Below are positions 7,778 to 19,373 of a stretch of 64,000 nt of DNA, one piece after another. A program made the position numbers and the translations under genes. This DNA is from Dechloromonas sp. CZR5 (GTDB lineage Bacteria > Pseudomonadota > Gammaproteobacteria > Burkholderiales > Rhodocyclaceae), in contig NZ_VUYQ01000003.1 of assembly GCF_008711155.1 (NCBI RefSeq), positions 124,001 through 188,000 on the forward strand, in the 5' to 3' direction. The notes under the pieces were generated by a model. That model was not told the origin of the DNA. It saw nothing but the letters and a program-made list of their open reading frames with translations, and made no database searches. The stretch's first letter is position 1. The number at the start of each line of letters is the position of its first letter.

Positions 7778-9903
7778 TCCTGGGCCCCTGTCGGGCCATG
7801 CCAGCGTAAAAACAGCAGGGTCAGGTCATCCGCTGGCGGGTGGCCCGCCTCGAAACGCCTGACCGCGTTGCGCAGTGCCGGTGCGCAATCTTGCACCGGG
7901 ACCGTGCCGCAGGTCGCGATCGCTGCCCGCAGGCGGTCGCTGCCGAACATGTCGGTTCCGTTTGTGGCTTCCGTCACGCCATCCGTAAACAGGCAGAGCA
8001 GATCGCCGGCTTGCAGCTGCATTCCGGCCGATTCGAAAGGATAGCCGCCCGCGGCACACAGCGGAGGGCCGGCTATGTCCCGGGTGTCGATGGACAGCAA
8101 TTGTCCGTTGCGAACGATCAGCGGGGCATCGTGGCCGGCGCAGACATAGTCGAGGTGTCCGCTCTCGACGTCCAGGATGCCGATGAAGGCCGTCACGAAG
8201 AGGTATTCCGGATTTTCGCGGTCGAGCTCGGCTTCGATGTCGCGGAGGGCGGTGCCGAGTTCGGCGTGGCGGCGGGTCAGCGTTCCGGTCAGGGTTTTCG
8301 AGATGGCCATGAACAGGCTGGCCGGGACGCCCTTGCCGGATACGTCGCCGATCGCGACGCAGAGCCGGCGATCGTCGAGCATGAAGCAATCGTAGTAATC
8401 GCCGCCGACGGCGCGTGCCGGTTCGAGCAGGGCGCTTACCGAGAATCGCCGTTCATCCGGGAAAAGCCTGGCGGTATCCGGGAGCAGACCCATCTGGATG
8501 CGCCTGGCCGCGTCGAGTTCACCGTTCATGCGCGCCGCTTCTTCCCGGCTCTGTTGAAGTTGTGCTTCGGCGTTGCGCCGCAGGGTTTCCGCGGTGATCA
8601 AGGTGTTGCCAAGCAACGAGATGAACGGCGGGCAGAGCAGGAGCAGCAGCGACGCCCCGTCAAACAGGTAGCGCGCGGCAAAAAAGGCCAGATAGCCGCC
8701 GGTCAGCATGGCAATGGACGCCAGCGCGAAGCTCAGAACGGCATAGCGTGCCCTCAGGCGCGGTATGAAGGCGATGAGTGACAGGCCGACGCCCAGCAGC
8801 ACGGCCATTTCGACCCATGGGAGCCAGTATGGGCGTTGCAGGGCCTGGCCGGCGAGTACGCTTTCGATCACCTGGGCGTGAATATCGACGCCGGGAAGGC
8901 TTTCACCCAGCGGGGTGACGACACGATCCTGCAGGCCGGTACTGTTGAAGCCGATGATCACGAAGCGCGACCGGAAAATCTCCGGATCGTGCATTCCGGC
9001 CAGAACGTCCGCCGCCGACAGGTAGTAATTGGAACTGGAACGCCCGAAGTGCAGCAGCAGTTCACCGTTGCGCTGGACCGGCAAGCGGTAATCCCCGATG
9101 CGGATGGCCTGCATGCCTTGCGGCCCTTCCTCGGTCTGCACGCTGCCTTCCGTTCCGAGCGCCACGCGGACCATTTCAAGCGGCAAGGAGAGGAAGGGAA
9201 GCTCATGCACGAAGGCCAGTGTCGGCACCCGCCGCAACACGCCGCGCTGGTTATCGGCTTGCCCCTGTTCTGGCGTGGCATTGATCAGCCCCTCGCCGGC
9301 TGCTCCGGAGGCGATGACGGGCCGGCTGGCGAGGGCGCTGACGAAGTGGGGCAGAAAGCGGTCGCGTGCCGCATCCTGATCGAAGACGGGCAGCGGTTTC
9401 GAGGGGTGCCGCCCTCCCGGCAGGGCCTTGCTCAGTCCGACAACGGCGAGAACGGTGGGCGGCCCTTTGAGGGCACGTGCCAGCTTTTCGTCGGGGTCCG
9501 GCAGGGAGGCCCGGGTGTTGGCAGTCATGCCGGGAATGTGCTTGGCCAGAATTTCCGGGCTGTAGCGATCGCGCTCGGCAAACACGACGTCGATGCCCAG
9601 TGCAAGCGGCCGTCCAGCCTGGATCTTGTCGACTAGGGCGGCGATCAGGTCGCGCGACCAGGGCCATTGCCCGAGTTTAACCAGGCTTTGGCTGTCGATC
9701 CCGACAATGACCACGGGTTCGCTGTCCCGTTCCCTGGGCAATACCCGCTGGTAGTGGTCGAATTGTGCCTCGCGGATGCCGAGCAGCGGCTGCATGTCCG
9801 GGTAAGCGAGCAGGCCGGCGGCAAGGATCAGCAGCAACAGGGGAAAGGCTCGTCCGCGACCGGCACGTATCACGGAGAGGAACATGGCCGGCAGGCGCCT
9901 CAC
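7774..9903 (-). CDS. CHASE2 sensor with SpoIIE/PP2C serine phosphatase output
   Basis: 709 aa. An N-terminal membrane helix is followed by a periplasmic CHASE2 domain (conserved VIVGIDSQSL and LGIDVVF strands), three membrane helices at about residues 360-435, a short coiled linker and a PP2C/SpoIIE domain with metal-binding GGDYYD and GDVSGKG motifs. It should dephosphorylate a phospho-serine STAS protein in response to an envelope signal. It is the last gene of a STAS-hydrolase-phosphatase operon, each junction a 4-nt overlap. CHASE2 more often drives cyclases or kinases; a phosphatase output is less common. Confidence 0.92.
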   Translation of the reverse strand: MRRLPAMFLSVIRAGRGRAFPLLLLILAAGLLAYPDMQPLLGIREAQFDHYQRVLPRERDSEPVVIVGIDSQSLVKLGQWPWSRDLIAALVDKIQAGRPLALGIDVVFAERDRYSPEILAKHIPGMTANTRASLPDPDEKLARALKGPPTVLAVVGLSKALPGGRHPSKPLPVFDQDAARDRFLPHFVSALASRPVIASGAAGEGLINATPEQGQADNQRGVLRRVPTLAFVHELPFLSLPLEMVRVALGTEGSVQTEEGPQGMQAIRIGDYRLPVQRNGELLLHFGRSSSNYYLSAADVLAGMHDPEIFRSRFVIIGFNSTGLQDRVVTPLGESLPGVDIHAQVIESVLAGQALQRPYWLPWVEMAVLLGVGLSLIAFIPRLRARYAVLSFALASIAMLTGGYLAFFAARYLFDGASLLLLLCPPFISLLGNTLITAETLRRNAEAQLQQSREEAARMNGELDAARRIQMGLLPDTARLFPDERRFSVSALLEPARAVGGDYYDCFMLDDRRLCVAIGDVSGKGVPASLFMAISKTLTGTLTRRHAELGTALRDIEAELDRENPEYLFVTAFIGILDVESGHLDYVCAGHDAPLIVRNGQLLSIDTRDIAGPPLCAAGGYPFESAGMQLQAGDLLCLFTDGVTEATNGTDMFGSDRLRAAIATCGTVPVQDCAPALRNAVRRFEAGHPPADDLTLLFLRWHGPTGAQD

Positions 9904-10862
9904 AGCGCGACGCTGAGTCCGTCGTAGGCGGAAATGATGTCGAGCGGCTGGCGGCTGCCCCGGGTGATCTGCTCAAGGCGGCGGGTTTCTGCGACCAGCC
10001 GGGAGAGTTGCTTGTCGTCGTGCATCGGCTCGTGGTGAAAGAGTGCCAGGCGCTTGGCTGCGGCGGCCTGGCAGAGCTCGACGCCCACCACGTTGCTGGA
10101 ATGTCCCCAGTCTGCCTTGACCGAAACAGCTTCGGCGAGGGAGTACATGGCGTCGAAGATGACCAGGTCCGCCTTGGCGAAAAAGCGCACGAACGCGTCG
10201 TATTCGGTCGGGTTGTCGAGCTTGTGTTCGGAGTCGGTCGAGTACACGACCGTACGATCCAGGCTTTCGAAGCGATAGCCGTACGAATCGCCGGCATGGT
10301 GCTGCAACTTCGGGGTCACGTTGATGCCCGAAATGTAGTGCGCCTTGCCCGGGGTCATCAGGTCGAATTCGATGCGTGCGCCGGCCTGGGCGTAATCCAC
10401 CGGGAAATTGGGTGCTTGCATCTGGTGGCGAATCGATTCTTCCAGATGCGGGTGGCAGCCGTGGACCACGATCCGGTTTCCGGGGTAGTACATCGGTGCG
10501 AAATACGGGAACCCCATCAGGTGATCCCAGTGCAGGTGGGAAATGAAGATGTGGTAGGTCTGCGGGTTGGGGACGCCATACTTGGCGATCTTGGCCTGGC
10601 CGAGCGCCCGGGCACCGCTGCCCATGTCGCAGATGAAGTGCGCCGGGCCGTCGCCGACGATTTCGACGCAGGACGAACTGCCGCCAAAGGTGCCGTTGAT
10701 GGCGAAAGGCAGCTGATCGACAAATTCATCGAGCAGGCTGCGGGTCTTGAACGCCTTGCCGTTGGCTGCCAACAGCGCGGCGGTGATCTTTTCGCGGATA
10801 TCGCGGTGGGTCAGGGATACCGGCAGGGAGCCGCGCGTCCCCCAGAAAACGACGTGGTTCAT
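9900..10862 (-). CDS. metallo-beta-lactamase-fold hydrolase
   Basis: 320 aa from the ATG at 10862. Starts with the GTRGSLPV strand typical of MBL-fold phosphodiesterase-like enzymes; the zinc ligands are HLHWDH at residues 109-114, with later conserved metal-site residues around STDSEHK and a C-terminal HHEP. No signal peptide, so cytoplasmic. The family includes cyclic-nucleotide phosphodiesterase and RNase Z-like proteins; the substrate cannot be told from sequence. The gene overlaps STAS upstream and the phosphatase downstream by 4 nt each, tying it to the partner-switch operon. A nucleotide second-messenger hydrolase is a reasonable but unproven guess. Confidence 0.85.
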   Translation of the reverse strand: MNHVVFWGTRGSLPVSLTHRDIREKITAALLAANGKAFKTRSLLDEFVDQLPFAINGTFGGSSSCVEIVGDGPAHFICDMGSGARALGQAKIAKYGVPNPQTYHIFISHLHWDHLMGFPYFAPMYYPGNRIVVHGCHPHLEESIRHQMQAPNFPVDYAQAGARIEFDLMTPGKAHYISGINVTPKLQHHAGDSYGYRFESLDRTVVYSTDSEHKLDNPTEYDAFVRFFAKADLVIFDAMYSLAEAVSVKADWGHSSNVVGVELCQAAAAKRLALFHHEPMHDDKQLSRLVAETRRLEQITRGSRQPLDIISAYDGLSVAL

Positions 10863-11206
10863 GCCCCGACGACCTTGCAGGCGGCGTCGACCGACGCGTA
10901 GCAGGGAACGATCAGATTGAAGCGGCTGATCGCGAAGACCTCCTGAACCAGCGGCTGCAGGGCTGCAATCGCGAAGGTGCCCTGCTGTGCCTTGGCGCGG
11001 CGCGAGGCCATCATCAATACGCGCAATCCGGCACTGCTGATGTAGTCCACCGCCGAAAAATCGAGGAGCAGCGACGCCTTGCCTTTTACGCAGCCTGTCA
11101 GCAGAGGTTCCAGTGCCCGAGTGAACTCTTCGCTGGCAATGTGGTCTATGCGGCCGCTGACGGAAACAATCAGGACGCCAGCCTGTTCGCGTGTAGGTAG
11201 ATTCAT
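10859..11206 (-). CDS. STAS-domain anti-sigma factor antagonist
   Basis: 115 aa, a single STAS domain like SpoIIAA/RsbV. The conserved phosphorylation loop reads DYISSAGLRVL, with the likely phospho-serine at residue 58. Such proteins are phosphorylated by an RsbW-type kinase and dephosphorylated by a PP2C enzyme, both encoded nearby. It is the first gene of the three-gene minus-strand operon and is divergent from ygiQ. The phospho-serine is present, so the switch should be functional. Confidence 0.92.
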   Translation of the reverse strand: MNLPTREQAGVLIVSVSGRIDHIASEEFTRALEPLLTGCVKGKASLLLDFSAVDYISSAGLRVLMMASRRAKAQQGTFAIAALQPLVQEVFAISRFNLIVPCYASVDAACKVVGA

Positions 11207-11280
11207 GATCGCGCAAGGGTTCGGATACTGCGGAACGGCGAGTATGCCATGCCCGTCGGCTCACTCGGGTAAAATAGTGT

Positions 11281-13602
<2,322 letters not shown>

Positions 13603-13617
13603 TTCACGGAGAGCACC

Positions 13618-14016
13618 ATGGAAGAACAACAAACGACCGTTACAACCTACGAAAAAATCGGCGGCGAACCGACCGTCGCTCGCCTTTGCGACCGTTTCTA
13701 CGAACTGATGGGCACCACGCCCCAGTTCAAGGAACTTCGCGAAATGCACCCGGCAGACCTTAAGGGCTCTCGCGACAAGCTCTACATGTTCCTGTCCGGC
13801 TGGTTTGGCGGCCCGGATCTCTTCGTCGAGCAGTTCGGCCATCCGCGCCTGCGTGCCCGTCACATGCCCTTCGCCATCGGCGTCAAGGAGCGCGACCAGT
13901 GGGTTGCCTGCATGGTCCTGGCCATGGAGGACGTCGGCATCGAGGAAAACATCCGCAAGATCCTGATCGGCAATTTCTTCAATACCGCCGACTTCATGCG
14001 CAACCGGGAAGGTTAG
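13618..14016 (+). CDS. group II truncated haemoglobin
   Basis: 132 aa with GGAG 6 nt before the ATG. Features of group II (trHbO-like) globins are YEKIGGEPTVARLCDRFYELM at the start, FLSGWFGGP in the CD region, HPRLRARHMPF with the proximal histidine and a conserved Trp (DQWVACM, G8). These haem proteins bind O2 or NO and are linked to respiration or nitrosative stress. It follows ygiQ closely and is convergent with the LysR gene. Length is normal. Confidence 0.92.
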   Translation: MEEQQTTVTTYEKIGGEPTVARLCDRFYELMGTTPQFKELREMHPADLKGSRDKLYMFLSGWFGGPDLFVEQFGHPRLRARHMPFAIGVKERDQWVACMVLAMEDVGIEENIRKILIGNFFNTADFMRNREG

Positions 14017-14056
14017 GCGCCGGACGAAACGGCGCTGGCACCGGAGGGCGTGCCGC

Positions 14057-14941
14057 CTACTGGGCCAACTGCCAGAGCGAGCGGGCTACCGAAAGCAGGG
14101 CGACGACGCCTGGATCGTTTTCACGGGCCAGGCGATAGGCAAGCGACAGCGTGCAGTCGATGCGTCCGTGCGGCCAGAACGTGACCTCGCCGCGCTCGGC
14201 GGCTTCGAATGCGAGATCTTCACGGACCAGGCCCAGGCCGAATCCGGAGCGCACCAGGTCGAGAATCGACGGGAGCTGGTCGCAGTCAACCACTTCGTTG
14301 GGCAGGACGCCTTGCTGCGCAAAGAGCTCCCGCAGCAGGCGCGCCACATGGGAACGTCGCGGGGCTGCGATCCACGGCAGGGCGGCAATATCCTGCCAGC
14401 CCGCGCCGGCCACCTGGGTGGCCAGCCCACGCGGGGCGACGATGCAATAGGTGAGTGTGCGCAGCCGGAGCGAGGTCAGGTCCGGGTGCTCGATGTTGCC
14501 TATGTAGAAACCGGCGTCGATACTGCCGTTCACGAGACCGTCGAGCACATCGTCGGCGAGCATCAGCCGGGTCTTCAACTGGAGGAGCGGCAAGGTCGAG
14601 CGCAGGCTGCCCAGCAGGCCGTTCAGGCGCGTGAAGTCGGTATCGCCGATGCTGGCAATGGTCAGGTTTCCGGAAATTTCCCCCTTGAGCTGACGGGCCT
14701 TGCTTGAAAATCCCTCGAACACGGTCAGGACATGTTCGGCCTCGCTCAGGAGAATCTCGCCTGCCGGGGTGAGGGTGATTTTGCCCGGGGCGCGGTCGAA
14801 GAGGGAAAGGCCGATTTCCTGTTCAATGGCCTTGATGTGCGCGGTTACCGCCGGTTGGGTGAGAAAGAGCTTTTCGGCCGCGCGCGTCAGGTGGCCGAGA
14901 CGGGCCACCATGACAAATGAGCGCAGCTTGAGGATATCCAT
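14057..14941 (-). CDS. LysR-family transcriptional regulator
   Basis: 294 aa from ATG 14941. N-terminal winged helix (LTRAAEKLFLTQPAVTAHIK at residues 17-36) and a C-terminal LysR substrate-binding domain, normal length. Its start is 8 nt after the stop of the ABC ATPase gene, so it sits at the 3' end of the transporter operon instead of in the usual divergent position. It probably regulates that operon; its effector is unknown. Confidence 0.92.
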   Translation of the reverse strand: MDILKLRSFVMVARLGHLTRAAEKLFLTQPAVTAHIKAIEQEIGLSLFDRAPGKITLTPAGEILLSEAEHVLTVFEGFSSKARQLKGEISGNLTIASIGDTDFTRLNGLLGSLRSTLPLLQLKTRLMLADDVLDGLVNGSIDAGFYIGNIEHPDLTSLRLRTLTYCIVAPRGLATQVAGAGWQDIAALPWIAAPRRSHVARLLRELFAQQGVLPNEVVDCDQLPSILDLVRSGFGLGLVREDLAFEAAERGEVTFWPHGRIDCTLSLAYRLARENDPGVVALLSVARSLWQLAQ

Positions 14942-14949
14942 GGCGGGGT

Positions 14950-16083
14950 TCAGCCTCTCCAGGATGGGGCGAAATGGGTCGCCGGGAAATCGCCGCCGTG
15001 ATAGGGGTAGAGGCGCGCCTGGCTGGGATCGAAGCCGGTCAGCACCGGTGTGCCGGCGGGAATGGCCGGGCAGCCCGTGAAATGCGCCTGCTTGACGGAG
15101 AGCAGGATGCCGCCGACCTCGACGTGATAACGCACGCTTTCGCCTTGAAATTCGCTGCCGTGGATGTGCCCCTCGAGCCAGATGTAGCGGCCGTCGCGAA
15201 AGCTGTCCGCCGGCTGGATCCTGAGGGCATGGGGCCGGATACCGAGGAGGGTCGGGCCCCCTTCCTGGCCCGACCGGGCGCCTGGCCAACTGTGGCTGCC
15301 AATGTGGGGGGAATCGAAACGCAGGCTGAATTCGTCTGCCCGCTGCAGGTGGCCCGGCAGGAAGTTGGTGACGCCGACAAAACGCGCCACGGCGATGGTG
15401 GCGGGAAAATCGTAGATTGCAGCCGGGGTGCCGACCTGTTGAATCAGGCCGTCCGCCAGTACGGCCACCCGGTCCGAAATGGATAGGGCGTCATCCTGAT
15501 CGTGGGTGACCAGGATGGTGGTAATCCCCAGTCGCCGTTGCAGGCGCCGCAGATCCTGCCGCATGTGCAAACGCAGTTCCGGCTCAAGGTTGGAAAACGG
15601 GTCGTCGAGCAGCAGGACGCGCGGTTCGATCACCAGCGCGCGGGCCAGGGCGACGCGCTGTTGCTCGCCGATCGAAAGCTGATCGGGGCGTGCATCCCGC
15701 TTGTGCCCGATTTCCAGCAGCTTGAGGATGGCCTCGACCCGGTTGCGTATCGCCGCCGTATCCAGTCGCGCCTCGTCCAGTGCAAAGGCGACGTTGGCGA
15801 AGACGTTCATGTGGGGCCACAGGGCAAAGCTCTGGAAAACCATGCCGACCGACCGATTGGCGGGTAGGGTGTCGCAGATATTGATGCCGTTGACCTGCAG
15901 GCTGCCGGCGGAGGGGCGATCGAGTCCGGCGAGCAGGCGGAGCAGCGTGCTTTTCCCCGATCCCGAGGGGCCCAGGACGGTAAACAGCTCGCCGGCGGCA
16001 ATGCTGAGATTGATCTCGCGGAGGACTGGCTTGTCGTCATAGGCGAAGGCCAGCCGCTGCGCTTCAATGGTGACTGGGTTCAT
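14950..16083 (-). CDS. ABC transporter ATP-binding protein (iron/thiamine/phosphonate importer class)
   Basis: 377 aa from ATG 16083. Walker A GPSGSGKST, signature LSIGEQQRVALARAL (a variant of LSGGQ), Walker B VLLLDDPFSN and switch His in THDQDDA; a C-terminal TOBE-like domain follows the ATPase core. It energises the permease and binding protein encoded upstream. It overlaps the permease 3' end by 20 nt. The class resembles FbpC/PotA/PhnT-type import ATPases; the substrate must come from the binding protein. Confidence 0.93.
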   Translation of the reverse strand: MNPVTIEAQRLAFAYDDKPVLREINLSIAAGELFTVLGPSGSGKSTLLRLLAGLDRPSAGSLQVNGINICDTLPANRSVGMVFQSFALWPHMNVFANVAFALDEARLDTAAIRNRVEAILKLLEIGHKRDARPDQLSIGEQQRVALARALVIEPRVLLLDDPFSNLEPELRLHMRQDLRRLQRRLGITTILVTHDQDDALSISDRVAVLADGLIQQVGTPAAIYDFPATIAVARFVGVTNFLPGHLQRADEFSLRFDSPHIGSHSWPGARSGQEGGPTLLGIRPHALRIQPADSFRDGRYIWLEGHIHGSEFQGESVRYHVEVGGILLSVKQAHFTGCPAIPAGTPVLTGFDPSQARLYPYHGGDFPATHFAPSWRG

Positions 16084-17827
16084 GGGAAAAACCGGCGGTT
16101 CGATGCGTTGGAAAGAGGAGGGACGATAGCGGGCGCTGCGATTCCCGGCGGCGATGCAGGCGATGGATGATGCCAAAGAGGATCAGGGCAAGCAGTGCGA
16201 ACGAAATCATGGCCAAGGCAGAGCCGACATTCATGCCGGAGGGGGATTGGATACGGAGGTAGATGCTGTAGGCTAGGGGGGCGTTGTTTTCGTTGGGGAC
16301 GAGCAAGGCGGCCAGGGAGAGGTCAACTGCCGCCAGACTGAAGCAGAGGGTGAATGCGAGCAGAAGGCCGAAGCGCAGCATGGGGAAAACGATGCGGCGG
16401 ACGATTTTGGCCGGTGCGCAGCCGAGCGTGCTGGCGGCTTCGACGTAGCTGGCGGGCACGCTATTGAGTGCAAGGCCGCAAATGTGCAGGGCGAAGGGCA
16501 GGCCGCGGATGGAAAAAGCCAGCGTGAGCAGGAGTCCGGTCGCATCCAGGGGAAGATTGCCGAGCGGTAGCTGGATGTCACGGAACAGGGCCAGGTAGGC
16601 GATGCCCAGTGTCACGCCCGGAATGCACAGCGCCCCCGCGACCAGCCAGTTGAGGCGCTGTTTCCAGTGTGCCGGCGCTTTGGCAATGGCGTGGGCCAGC
16701 GGCAGGGCGACAAGGAGGTCGATGAGTGCGGCAAAACCGCAGTAGATCAGCGTGTTGTACAGGCTGCTCATTTCGAACTGGAATGCTCTCAGGTAGTGGG
16801 TCAGTCCGTAGGTTTCCGGGAGCGCGCTATGGCTCCAGACACCGGCCACGGAGGAGAGCGTCAGCCCGGCATAGCATCCGAGGTAGAACAGGCCCAGGAA
16901 AGCGATGAAGACGTGGCCGCCCCGCGAACTGCCTGTCGACGGCAATCTGCTGTCGCTGAAGGCAGCGGGAAACAGGTTGACGTTCTGGCGAATGAATCCC
17001 AGCGAGGCAAACCAGGCAAGTCCGGATATGACGAAGAGTATCGCGGCGATGAGCGCCGCCAGCGGGTCCTGGGCGCCATAGGCGGCAATGCGATGGTAGG
17101 CCTGGGGGGCGAGCAGATTGGTGACGCCCAGCACGAGCGGGGTGGCGAGGTCGTCGATGACCTTGAGAAAGGTCAGTGCCATCGCAAAGGCCAGTCCGGG
17201 CAGGGAAAGCGGCATGAAGACCTGGCGGATCAACCGGCGCCACGGGGTTCCCAGCCGTGCCATGGCGTGGGCCTGGGAACTCGATGCACGGGTGCTCAGG
17301 TGCAGCGCGACCAGGATGAACGGGAAGTAGTGGATGGCCTCGATCAATATCAGGCCGAGCAGGCTGGCGCTCGCCCGCGACAGGCCGAGCAGCTGCTGCA
17401 ATACAACCGGCAGGCCGCCATGCTGGCCGATGACGATGTCCAGCGACGATGCGAGCACAAAGGCCGGCATGAACAGCGGCAGGAAACCGCACAATTCGAC
17501 GAATGGCGAGGGGCGGATGTGGCTTTTCCAGAGCAGTGCCGCGGCGGCAAGCGCGAGAAAACCGGCCAGACAGGCCGCTCCCGCACCGACAATCAGGCTG
17601 TTCTGCAGGCTTTCCCAGGACACCGGGTTGGCAAACAGGAGCGTGATGATCCCCCAGCCGATCGTGCCGTCGGGGTTTTGGAGCGCTTTCAGAAACAGGA
17701 AACCGACGGGAAGCAGGAAAAAAGCGAGCAGGTAGAGCGCAACGCCGGCTTGCAGACAGCGCAGCACGCCGTTTCGCCAGTTGTGGCGGGAGAAAAGCAG
17801 GGGGAAGACAGGAGTCGCCCGGTTCAT
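16064..17827 (-). CDS. ABC transporter permease, fused two-domain (FbpB/ThiP type)
   Basis: 587 aa from ATG 17827. Two tandem binding-protein-dependent permease domains of about six helices each; the EAA-loop regions are near HAMARLGTPWRRLIRQV and EAASTLGCAPAKIVRRI. Both membrane domains are in one chain, as in iron(III), thiamine and 2-aminoethylphosphonate importers. It lies between the binding protein (109 nt upstream) and the ATPase (20-nt overlap). Confidence 0.93.
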   Translation of the reverse strand: MNRATPVFPLLFSRHNWRNGVLRCLQAGVALYLLAFFLLPVGFLFLKALQNPDGTIGWGIITLLFANPVSWESLQNSLIVGAGAACLAGFLALAAAALLWKSHIRPSPFVELCGFLPLFMPAFVLASSLDIVIGQHGGLPVVLQQLLGLSRASASLLGLILIEAIHYFPFILVALHLSTRASSSQAHAMARLGTPWRRLIRQVFMPLSLPGLAFAMALTFLKVIDDLATPLVLGVTNLLAPQAYHRIAAYGAQDPLAALIAAILFVISGLAWFASLGFIRQNVNLFPAAFSDSRLPSTGSSRGGHVFIAFLGLFYLGCYAGLTLSSVAGVWSHSALPETYGLTHYLRAFQFEMSSLYNTLIYCGFAALIDLLVALPLAHAIAKAPAHWKQRLNWLVAGALCIPGVTLGIAYLALFRDIQLPLGNLPLDATGLLLTLAFSIRGLPFALHICGLALNSVPASYVEAASTLGCAPAKIVRRIVFPMLRFGLLLAFTLCFSLAAVDLSLAALLVPNENNAPLAYSIYLRIQSPSGMNVGSALAMISFALLALILFGIIHRLHRRRESQRPLSSLLFPTHRTAGFSHEPSHH

Positions 17828-17936
17828 GTCACCGGCCTCGTGTGCCGCATAGCGGCATCGCCAACGCCGAATGCGAATCGGGGCTTCCTTTTCGCAATCG
17901 GGTAGGTGGCTTGGCGAGGGATGAAAAAGCTGGCGC

Positions 17937-19277
17937 TCACGGTCGTTTGATTTCGGACTTCGACTGGCGAATACGGGTCTGGGCCTGTTCGACCAATAGA
18001 CGCGCCTGGGCGTAGCGGGTTTTTGCCAGCGTTCCCCACGCTGCTTCGTAGGCAGCCAGGCGAGCGATGTCGGCCGGCGCGTCGCTGATATTTTGTAGCT
18101 CCGGAAGGCGCTTTTCGGATATCGGCGGGCTGAAGACCAAGGCCTGTGCGTTTTCGATATCGGCTTCGGCAAGCGGGTCGGGATGCGTGGCCAGGATCTG
18201 CCGGGTCTGCTGGATGAGCCGGTTGAGGTCGACAAGGTCCTGGTGACGATAGGTGATCAACTGATCGAAGATGGCCGCGACAATCCGATAGCGTGTTTCC
18301 GAAACCTGGGGGTCGTAATCGACAATGGCTTGCGCCAGCACATCATCGATCTGTGGGTAGGATGCGGCATCCTTCAGGCTTGCGTAGGTCGCGGGGCGCA
18401 CCGGCAAGCGGCCGATTTCGGGCCTCAGGAGCAGGGCTTGCCCGGCGGCGGACAAGGTGAAGTCGATGAAGCGTTTGCCGCCGAGCGGATTCCTTGCGCC
18501 CTTGATCAGGGCGATGTTGGCTACCGAGACGACTGTCGGCCTGGCATAGGTGAACGCCACCGGATTGCCGGCCTGGCGGGCCGACAGGCCCAGGAAGTCG
18601 ACGACCGGGCCGGCCCCGAATCGACCGTTGCTGACGGAGCTCGGCACGCCGGCGCTGCGTTCGGCGATCAGGCCGCAGTTGGCCGCGATGCGCAGGATCA
18701 GGGCCCATCCCTCTTGCCAGCCCTTGTCCTGGAGAATGGCCTCGAGCATCACGTGAATCGTGCTGGAGCGCGCCGGAGAGGACATGACGACATGGCCGAA
18801 ATAAGCGGCCTGGGCGAGATCCTGCCAATTGCCGGGCGGCGGGATGCCGCGTGCTTGCAGGTAGCGCGCGTTCCACATCACGCCGTATCCGGACAAGGCC
18901 TGCCCTTTGAAAAAGCCGTTCTCGTCGTTGATTCGGAGGTGCCCGATGTATTCGGGAATGCCGGGGTCGCCGATCTTGCCCAGGGGCTCCAGCAGGTCGT
19001 GGCGGCGCAGCATCAGGAAGATATCGGGAGCCGAGCCCCAGAATACGTCCGGGCGATTGCCTGGTGCCCGGTCACGCAGGAAGGAGACCGTATGGGTCGC
19101 CGGAAAATTGACGTACTGGATGCGCGTTCCGGGATACTGGGCTTCGATGGCGTGCTTGTAGATCGCCAGAAAGTCCTTGGGAAGCGAGGAGGCGACCGTG
19201 ATCACCTCGCCATGTGCGCTGACTGCGCCCAGCAGCGCGACGACGAGCGCCAGGAGACGCAAGAGGCGCCTGGTCAT
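17937..19277 (-). CDS. periplasmic substrate-binding protein, PgtC-like
   Basis: 446 aa from ATG 19277, giving a clean signal peptide (MTRRLLRLLALVVALLGAVSA). The body is a type-2 periplasmic binding fold (PDVFWGSAPD, PPPGNWQDL, VMSSPARSSTIHVMLEAILQ, GAGPVVDF) and is followed by about 100 residues of predicted helix. From memory, the NWQD/MSSP.RS.T.H.M.E/KGW..GWA series and the helical tail resemble PgtC, the phosphoglycerate sensing protein. Here it heads a full ABC operon, so it more likely delivers a substrate. An upstream ATG at 19313 is less likely. Substrate assignment is tentative. Confidence 0.85.
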   Translation of the reverse strand: MTRRLLRLLALVVALLGAVSAHGEVITVASSLPKDFLAIYKHAIEAQYPGTRIQYVNFPATHTVSFLRDRAPGNRPDVFWGSAPDIFLMLRRHDLLEPLGKIGDPGIPEYIGHLRINDENGFFKGQALSGYGVMWNARYLQARGIPPPGNWQDLAQAAYFGHVVMSSPARSSTIHVMLEAILQDKGWQEGWALILRIAANCGLIAERSAGVPSSVSNGRFGAGPVVDFLGLSARQAGNPVAFTYARPTVVSVANIALIKGARNPLGGKRFIDFTLSAAGQALLLRPEIGRLPVRPATYASLKDAASYPQIDDVLAQAIVDYDPQVSETRYRIVAAIFDQLITYRHQDLVDLNRLIQQTRQILATHPDPLAEADIENAQALVFSPPISEKRLPELQNISDAPADIARLAAYEAAWGTLAKTRYAQARLLVEQAQTRIRQSKSEIKRP

Positions 19278-19373
19278 CGTGCTGTCGGAGTGGGTGATCC
19301 AGGGCTGTCGCATGGTCAGGGCGGTGATTGACTAGTTTTCCATTCTACCGGAGCGCTGCGGCCCGCGAGCGTG

